Below are positions 35,214 to 41,114 of a stretch of 41,114 nt of DNA, piece by piece. The first letter of the stretch is position 1. Each line of letters begins with the position of its first letter. Under the pieces are notes generated by a model. It saw only the letters and a program-made list of their open reading frames with translations, was not told the origin of the DNA and searched no databases. This DNA is from Halocafeteria seosinensis (Eukaryota; Sar; Bigyra; Bicosoecida). The position numbers and the translations under genes were made by a program. Location: assembly GCA_001687465.1 (NCBI GenBank), contig LVLI01000588.1, positions 1-41,114 of the forward strand. Direction: 5' to 3'.

Positions 35214-36326
35214 CTATAGGGAACGACATGTGCCTTGGAACTTTGATTTGGAAGTGCGTGGGCAAGAATGATCTGAGCCAGCAGTAAGGGCCGCGTGCTT
35301 ATTGTTTATGTTTTGTCTGGAGGAAGCTACGTGCTCAAAGTAGCACTGTAACGTGTGTGGGCTTGTCTTGATTAATCTTCGAAACGAACTCTTTTCCTTC
35401 GAAGAACTCTGGGAGCCCTTTGGCTGACGCATCGCTGAAGCCAGTTCCCGGGCACCTTTAGACGTTGAAGGGTTGATTTTAGAAATGAGTGGCGGAACCG
35501 AATCTGAAGTAGATGAAGCCAACGTTCGTTTGCTTTCAGCAAAGCATGAAGCTGGCCTGTGACCCTCACTTCCTTTAAAAGGCTTATCATCATTAAGTTG
35601 CGAGCCGCTGTGGGATTGGCCGAAAGCTGAGGCACATGTGTGCTTCGAAAGATTTGTCTGACTTGCGAATGTTAGTGGACACCGGTCACAACAGAATCTT
35701 GACTGTTTCCTGCGCTTTTTTGCGGCTGTAACACTGTTCAAGTACCCAGCCGGGTAGAGTTCCGCCAAAATACGCAGCGCGCATTTGTGGGGTTGCTTCC
35801 CGTTTCGTTTTTCGCTGAGAATTCTGCTTTTGTGTTCCACCCTCATATGTCGCGCCAAGCTCCCGCGTTCTGCTGCATTATGGGTTCTGCAAAACGGGCA
35901 TTTAAAATTAGCAGTTTCCGTATTGTTATTGTGCGCGTCTAAGCATTCTACCAGTACGGGAGGCGATTCGGTGCCGTGTAGCCGTAACGAGTTAGTGACG
36001 TCCTCGGTGGCTTTCGTGCTACCCTGTATGTCAACTGCACGGGGTACAACCTGATTCTTTTCTACTTCCACTGGTTCGAACCCAAAAGCATTGGAGTCTT
36101 GCGTCGTATATTTAATTCGAAAAGGCAATTTAGCGTCTCGTTGCTTTGTTGGATCGAAGTCCGCAGTTTGGCGACTTTCAGTCAGCAGCATGCTACTTTG
36201 ATAATCCGAAGGACGACGTTTGGTTTTCGAAAGTATGCGCTGAACACAATTGAGAAGGTCGTCTTTGTCGTCGGTTTTTTGTTTGCTCTTGTCTGTTGCT
36301 ATGGTGCTACGCTCAGATTCTCTCAT
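35214..36326 (-). CDS. C2H2-type zinc-finger protein
   Basis: From ATG 36326 a single exon encodes about 370 aa (the frame is open a little further upstream but only from GTG). One finger reads CPFC..RGSLARHMRVEH (C-x2-C-x13-H-x4-H). A second reads CDRC..NLSKHTC (C-x2-C-x12-H-x-C), a C2HC-like variant. A KRRKQSR basic patch just before the second suits nuclear import or DNA contact. The N-terminal third is polar and unrecognised; the C-terminal part is Ser/Lys-rich and low in order. It may be a DNA-binding protein, perhaps tied to the surrounding element, or a captured host gene. It is the only long intact frame between the inverted-repeat arms. Confidence 0.55.
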   Translation of the reverse strand: MRESERSTIATDKSKQKTDDKDDLLNCVQRILSKTKRRPSDYQSSMLLTESRQTADFDPTKQRDAKLPFRIKYTTQDSNAFGFEPVEVEKNQVVPRAVDIQGSTKATEDVTNSLRLHGTESPPVLVECLDAHNNNTETANFKCPFCRTHNAAERGSLARHMRVEHKSRILSEKRNGKQPHKCALRILAELYPAGYLNSVTAAKKRRKQSRFCCDRCPLTFASQTNLSKHTCASAFGQSHSGSQLNDDKPFKGSEGHRPASCFAESKRTLASSTSDSVPPLISKINPSTSKGARELASAMRQPKGSQSSSKEKSSFRRLIKTSPHTLQCYFEHVASSRQNINNKHAALTAGSDHSCPRTSKSKFQGTCRSL

Positions 36327-36614
36327 ACCGGCGCTGATACGGCAGTCGGCCTCAATCACATATACAAAGACAAACCGGACAGCTTACCACTTTAATACTT
36401 TTCGCCCTTCCCATTTGTGACTCTAAGTTTGTTAAATTGATGATTGAAATCTAAATGTTTGTTAATTGATTTATATACCGTAATATAAGAAAGCGACACA
36501 TTTACCCTTCCAACATACAAGAGGCTTTCGCGGTGTGTTGAAAGCAAGACATGGTCCTGACTTTCCAGAACGTAGAATTTAGACTTGGTCCGGCTGAAGG
36601 ATTGCCAATAAGCA

Positions 36615-36821
36615 ATGATCAAATTGCAAACACGTTATGATGTAACAGCACAAAGTGGTGTTAACATGAATTCTAATCGAATTACGAATGTAGGGGAATC
36701 TTTCGAAGACAGTTACGTTGTTAGTAAGTCGTATATCACCTGCAAAAATCGTGATACTATTGTTATTTTCAAAATTGTGAAACAATTCTTTCGCGATTTT
36801 CGTAAATACGGATATTTCTGA
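36615..36821 (+). pseudogene. Fragment resembling a viral/phage fibre protein
   Basis: A frame of 68 codons contains GVNMNSNRITNVGESFED followed by VVSKSYI. This fits the common fibre-protein pattern (Met-Asn-x-Asn-x-Ile-x-Asn, then Asp-Ala..Lys-x-Tyr) seen in phage tail fibres and in attachment proteins of protist dsDNA viruses and Polinton-like elements. Only one repeat remains and its surroundings are full of stops, so I read it as a remnant. The assignment rests on motif memory alone. Confidence 0.35.
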
Positions 36822-36825
36822 TACT

Positions 36826-37240
36826 AAATCGAATGCGAGCCAATGAGTTGTCGTAGTTGGACCGATAAAGCAGTGAGCCGAACGGGAATGAGCTGTTCAT
36901 TCGAATGCGGGCGAATGGGTTAGTTGGACCAATAAATCACTGAACCGGAAGGAACCGCTCCTTGCTTGTGAAATTCCTTCGAATGCAAGCCACCAAGTCC
37001 TGGTAGTTGGATCAGTAAATCACTGAACCGAACGGGAATGACTCGACTGCTCAGCAACTTACGGTAAGTTCAGTGCACTCTGACTTGATAGCCTGGATGG
37101 CCGGCAGTGGCAGAAGGCCCGTTATGTTTGTGTCCACACCGGAAGACACGTCGAGGCTTCTTTGACCGGGTAGCATTCTTGCGCTAATTGGATTCAACAA
37201 AAAACAAGCTCGTTCCAGGCAAACCTTTCTGCGGACATCC
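36826..37240. repeat. More degenerate repeat modules
   Basis: Three further copies of the AATAAATCACTGAACCG module begin at about 36826, 36903 and 36975. The last continues through AGCAACTTACGGTAAGTTCAG and CGCTAATTGGATTCAAC, a diverged version of the arm sequence (GCACCAATTGGATCCAAG). Confidence 0.65.
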
Positions 37241-37677
37241 GAGTTTGTTCCTCAATCAAATGCGTCCGGTCCTGCTACTACACGCTTGCATTCAATGGGC
37301 ATAAAATGCTCAGTGAACTTTCCCCAACGAAAAAAGAGAGCGTTGACTGTAGTAAATACGGATCTTCCGGATGAAAGCGAATGTGAACCTGGTCAACAAT
37401 GGTATCCATTCTCGTTCTTGATTGTTCCAATATTTGGGTCTAGATAGAAAACAAATTCTGGATTCGGCTTTGAAGAGCTAATTCCATGTCCTGCACCATT
37501 TACCGGTAGTTTTACGATACCGGCAGTCGCAGAATTATCCGAATCAAATACATCCAATTGGGAAAATAAATTAACATCAGTGATAACAAGCATCTTTGGT
37601 GATGATACCACGAAAGACAGAAGTAATCCGCTTTGGAGGGGAAACACGAGTCGAAGCTTCGAAATTCGCAATAGGGA

Positions 37678-38043
37678 GGAACTTTGAATGCAAATTCAAC
37701 CAATTTCTGGCAACCTAATATTACTTTACTCGAAGCACCCTTTAAACTTACAATCACACATAATTATAGCAGCAATGAGGGAAAGTATGTTAATAATCGA
37801 TAGCGTGTAGTAGACCACGAAACAAGATAATACCGGGAGAGGAAGAACCGAACATGAGACTTCGAACACTATGGATACATTTATTAATGCTTTTTCACAT
37901 CCGATGAATTAACGGAGGAGCAGATCGGAAACGTTCATAATTATCTCAAGGATAAGTGGAATATCTTCACTAAGACAGAAGTGGATATTTTTACTATGGC
38001 AGGTCAATCAAATATGTGCTCTGCTGAGTCACAACGATATTAA
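37678..38043 (+). pseudogene. Decayed LamG-like lectin end plus SASA-like motif
   Basis: One frame, read through several in-frame stops (first at 37801), gives LamG/concanavalin-like pieces in the right order: FKLTITHNYSSNEGKYVNN, then SDELTEEQIGNVHNYLKDKW, the usual closing helix of such domains. VDIFTMAGQSNM follows directly, which resembles the nucleophile segment opening SASA-type carbohydrate esterases. The frame ends at TAA 38041. Such combinations occur in bacterial and large-virus surface proteins. The minus strand also has open frames here (37393-37671), and I cannot exclude that they are the real coding strand upstream. Confidence 0.4.
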
Positions 38044-38700
38044 GGATAACGACAGAGATATCTATCGATAACGATCCTCACTAACATCGGCGTAGAAATC
38101 TGATTTGAGGAGGACGACGGGCTATCTCTTCGATGAATTTCAGCTGTCGGACTATTTTATTATGGTTTGGATACACAGGTAATGTAGTATCCTCTTGCGA
38201 TTTAACCATTTCCATTGCACCGGTGTGATTATAGTCCTGCTGAAGACACTCTGGAATATCACAGTCAATTGTGATTCCTTCGTTGAAATACCCATCGATA
38301 AACGTTTGGGGTCGTATTGGAGAGATCTGTATAGTTCAGGTATGGTTGTCATTTCTTTTGTCTATACTATGGTACTACCTTAGGTTTTTTGTTTAAGTAG
38401 TTTTGTAGGAACATAGTATGCTTAAAACTTTTGGATGAACTAAAATACAGAGAGATATGCCAGCCCAATTTCTATCCCGCAAAGCAACGATGCTAACATT
38501 TCAAGTGACAGGTCAAGGAGGTCATAACGGGTCAACTTTAATGCCTAGTAGCACTTCACGGAGTGCAGGATGACTAAGTTAAAAATAAATCTTCCTGTAC
38601 TACCATACACGGCGCACGTCAGCAAGGCTGCAGGAACAGCGGGCCCGTCGATGCTTAACACGGGCGCATACCGCTCCTCGTTAAGAGGATGCGGTCAACT
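38044..38700. other. AT-rich stretch, no firm gene
   Basis: Short frames exist on both strands (about 38152-38383), none recognisable. It may contain more remnants like those upstream. Confidence 0.35.
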
Positions 38701-39085
38701 CCCCGGCCGATGAGCTATCATGAAAATCTACCAATCCCACGGCGTATCCATAACGAAGAGGCTACGGAGTCGGTAGACGAGACTCATCGGGAGTTTCCTG
38801 CACAGCATAATTCCCGATTTTGATTCTTCTCTGACCCTATTAGTGCGAGGGTATGCTACCCTAACGAAGGAACGTTGGCATCCTCTAGTTAATAATATAT
38901 TAAACTGCAGCTGGTGAGTTTAGTGGTGCATTCCCAAGCGGTTCCGTGACTTATTAGTCTACCAACCCCAAGGCATATCCATAACGAAGAGGCTACGGAG
39001 TCGGTGGACGAGGGTCACTCGGAAAGCTTATTTCCCAACTACCAGGAATCGTCAGCTCAAATTCGGCCCTAAACGCTCTCTTGTT
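38700..39085. repeat. Inverted-orientation repeat modules next to right arm
   Basis: Copies of CATAACGAAGAGGCTACGGAGTCGGT occur at about 38750 and 38980 (a third in the right arm near 39373), each followed by a GAC/GGGTCACTC-like segment. They are reverse-oriented counterparts of the modules beside the left arm, so the inverted symmetry reaches beyond the well-matched arms. Confidence 0.6.
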
Positions 39086-40070
39086 TGGTTGCTGAGAATT
39101 TCAAGGAATAATCGTCACACATCGAATGGAAGTATACCAATCCCACGGCATATTTCCCAAGCTTGATTCTTCTTGGATCCAATTGGTGCGACACTAACTT
39201 AGTAGCGTTGACACCCCCCCCCTGGGTGCGCACAAATACCGGTACTCTCTCTATATTCCCGATCCTCCAGGCTATCGAGACAATGGTATTCTGAACTGTA
39301 GTTTCTGAGCTTAGCGGTGCATTCCCAATCGGTTCCGTGATTTATTTATCTACCAACCCCAGGGTATGTCCATAATGAAGAGGCTACGGAGTCGGTGAGC
39401 GAGACTCACCCGGCATTCCCTGCCCCTAGGAATCGATAGCTCACATTCCATTGTATCTCCAAAGGATCCGTACTTACAATGAGGAAACGCTCTCTCCATT
39501 CGTTGGCTTCGGGTTGACCAACCTCGAAAGATTTAGGAAATTAAACCTGCCGAGTTTCTCCATATGCCGTTCTTCTTCTGCTCGCCTTCACATATCGCAA
39601 GTTCCAAATAGTTCAATAGTAGTTCCACATAGTTCCTGTATCTCTAACTTTAACAAAGATCCTCCAGACTCCCGGTGCTTCAGTTTGTACACCACTCCTC
39701 ATGGGCACTTCCCAACCTGGTCGACGAGTCACCCACCTTCTATGCAGTCGATTCACTTGTGCCGGCATACGTTCCCCTTCAACTCCAAATATTTCGTATG
39801 TAACAGAGATCCAACCCTCCATTCGCGCACTCCACCGGCCGAACCCGTCTGGCATATACCAAGGACGGTGTCTCATGAATACTAAAACTGTGTCCCAACA
39901 TTCTTCCTTCCATTCCCATTTCATGAATAAGGTGTCCTACGGAACATTACCCTATACAATTGATGAAACTGGCTGTAGCTGCAGCAGGTCTCCCGGGAAG
40001 GCGATCCGGGCTTGAAGCCCGGCCGAGCCCGGCCGGGGTGTCAACCCAGGTTAAAAAATCCGGTGTCCGG
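39086..40070. repeat. Right arm of ~0.97-kb inverted repeat
   Basis: Reverse-complement partner of the left arm. The tip has the same hairpin (40006-40022) but lacks a 13-nt GC segment present on the left and has an 11-nt one of its own. Indels of 9 and 3 nt also separate the arms near 39485 and 39596. Confidence 0.85.
39613..39924 (-). CDS. Right-arm ORF of unknown function
   Basis: A 103-codon frame runs from ATG 39924; it contains HRPWYMPDGFGRWSARMEGW and ends with a Trp/Arg-rich stretch (RRPGWEVPMRSGVQTEAPG) and TMWNYY. Much of it is nearly unchanged in the left arm, where the frame is broken. The opposite strand also carries a long frame in both arms (MYLQ(K/R)IRTYNE...), so it is not clear which, if either, is coding. 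No family is recognised. Confidence 0.25.
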   Translation of the reverse strand: MKWEWKEECWDTVLVFMRHRPWYMPDGFGRWSARMEGWISVTYEIFGVEGERMPAQVNRLHRRWVTRRPGWEVPMRSGVQTEAPGVWRIFVKVRDTGTMWNYY

Positions 40071-40074
40071 TGGT

Positions 40075-40245
40075 GGTGTCAAAAAAAAAAAGATTGTTCG
40101 ATTTTGCAGGTCATGTCTCATCGACCTCGTGGACAGTCCAACATCACCTTGATGGTTTCTTTTTTGGGTTTCGTCTGGTGTGAAAAAAAAAGATTGTTCG
40201 ATTTTTTTGTAGGTCATGTCTCGCCGACCTCGTTGACAGTGCAAT
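40075..40245. repeat. Two tandem ~102-bp units with A-tracts
   Basis: GGTGT(C/G) plus an A run and AGATTGTTCGATTTT occurs twice, about 102 bp apart, each time followed by AGGTCATGTCTC and GACCTCGT(G/T)GACAGT. It begins within a few bases of the right arm's outer end. Confidence 0.8.
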
Positions 40246-40421
40246 CATCACCTTCACGGCAACAAATAACGATGGAATGGACACATTATATTATATGATC
40301 CATCAGAGACAATCTATGTAATGGTAGTACAACCAGTACATGTATACGGAGGGGCAATGTACTGTAGAAGATAGCTCCACGTAAGCTCGAGAAGCGAGGC
40401 TCCAGAGTCAACATCGTTCGT

Positions 40422-40570
40422 GGCATGGCGAGAGGAAACGATATGGTTTGGGTAAGAAGAGCAACACGTGAGTGATACAAGGGAGCGATCTGTGCTGAGG
40501 CATGGCGAGAGGAGACAATATGGTTTGGGTGAGAAGAGCAACACGTGAGTGATACAAGGGAGCGATCGAG
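40422..40570. repeat. Two tandem 77-bp units
   Basis: GGCATGGCGAGAGGA(A/G)AC through ACAAGGGAGCGATC is present at 40422 and again at 40499 with very few differences. It makes long overlapping minus-strand frames that I regard as artefacts of the repeat. Confidence 0.85.
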
Positions 40571-41114
40571 CGACAGCACGCATTCACAGTTTCTCGCATG
40601 GTTTCTCGGAGTCTTATTCGTTGCATCCGCAACCGTAACCGTGCCCAAAAACTGTTCGACAATGGTTTCTTCGTCACACCGGGTAGATTTGCACACGAAG
40701 CGAAACAACGATGGTATTGACGGTGAAGGTATGAAATCAAAGAAGAAGTAATAAGACGATTCATTCATTTTCGTAGGAACGCTGCGAGGTAGGTGTACAG
40801 TATTCGTTCTCCTGCACAGTTGATGTTACGTTGAAGTTCTTTCCAGACTTACAGTACTGTACGACGTCATCTTTCCGTCTTTCAGGAGCTAATTCAGAAC
40901 ACCAAATGCCCGACTTTAAATTTGGAAACAGAAGAAAGAGCAAGACATTCTGTGCTACAACATACATGTGTTATCTTGAATGGTTGAAGTGTTTTGCGGA
41001 CTCATGACGTCATCCACGGAGCAATACTTCGCGTATCGATACTTTTACGACCCGTTTACTACACTCTACCGACTCAGCTACTCCAGCGAAAGGAGTGTGG
41101 AACTTCTTCAATTC
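40571..41114. other. Right edge, no firm gene, CRE-like site
   Basis: I find no secure gene. A palindromic TGACGTCA (41005-41012) matches the cAMP-response element consensus and a related ACGACGTCATC lies near 40861; both could be promoter elements of a gene beyond the edge. A 40-codon plus-strand frame from about 40600 has a basic composition but is too short to name. Confidence 0.35.

Noticed and set aside
40600-40725. Basic 40-codon frame resembling mitochondrial ribosomal protein bS21
   Set aside because: The resemblance is a few basic residues and a Phe-Phe..Pro pattern; too short and weak to call.
40286-40768. 160-codon minus-strand frame
   Set aside because: It is built on two 77-bp tandem units and has biased composition, so the open frame is best explained by the repeat.
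1-41114. tRNA, rRNA, CRISPR arrays or bacterial operon signals
   Set aside because: None seen on reading both strands; the spliced eukaryotic genes make the bacterial features unlikely. Small RNAs could have been missed without a structure search.

Overview
The window is eukaryotic nuclear DNA, probably from a compact-genome protist. The genes have short GT-AG introns (about 63-126 nt by my models), the standard code fits throughout, and most proteins are ancient eukaryotic housekeeping ones: GCN1, LIN9, ATP11/ATPAF1, SYO1/HEATR3, a COMM-domain protein, MPC1, a GT41 (OGT-like) glycosyltransferase, 5-aminolevulinate synthase and NOP9. A mitochondrial-type ALAS argues against a plant, green alga or red alga, which normally make ALA by the glutamyl-tRNA route. 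I cannot place the organism more closely; an oomycete-like or other heterotrophic protist would fit.

Region 1 (1-2,850) holds a decayed leucine-rich-repeat gene built of 72-bp units, a nonsense-interrupted reading frame, and a perfect 23-bp palindrome. Region 2 (2,849-32,276) is the gene-dense core. Its strands run GCN1(-), LIN9(+), ATP11(-), SYO1(+), COMMD(-), MPC1(+), a two-membrane-segment protein(-), OGT-like(+), a basic protein(+), ALAS(+), NOP9(-). Strands alternate for the first eight genes, so they share divergent promoters and converge tail-to-tail with as little as 17-21 bp between stop codons. Several genes read as fragments until their introns are removed; I give joined exon coordinates for each.

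Region 3 (about 32,465-40,070) is repeat-rich and bounded by a pair of ~0.97-kb inverted repeats with GC-rich palindromic tips. Between the arms lie degenerate copies of one repeat module, an interstitial telomere-type TTAGGG tract, a C2H2 zinc-finger gene on the minus strand, and broken coding remnants resembling viral or phage fibre and carbohydrate-binding proteins (tail-fibre-like, LamG-like end, SASA-esterase-like motif). It may be a large inverted-repeat element that captured or carries virus-derived DNA. Ambiguous bases (N) occur only in the left arm. Region 4 (40,075-41,114) holds two short tandem repeats and no gene I can support.

The core genes serve several cell processes: amino-acid-starvation signalling (GCN1), cell-cycle transcription (LIN9), ribosome assembly (SYO1, NOP9), mitochondrial function (ATP11, MPC1, ALAS) and protein glycosylation (OGT-like). 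I see no functional operon. All annotations come from reading the sequence; no database search was run.
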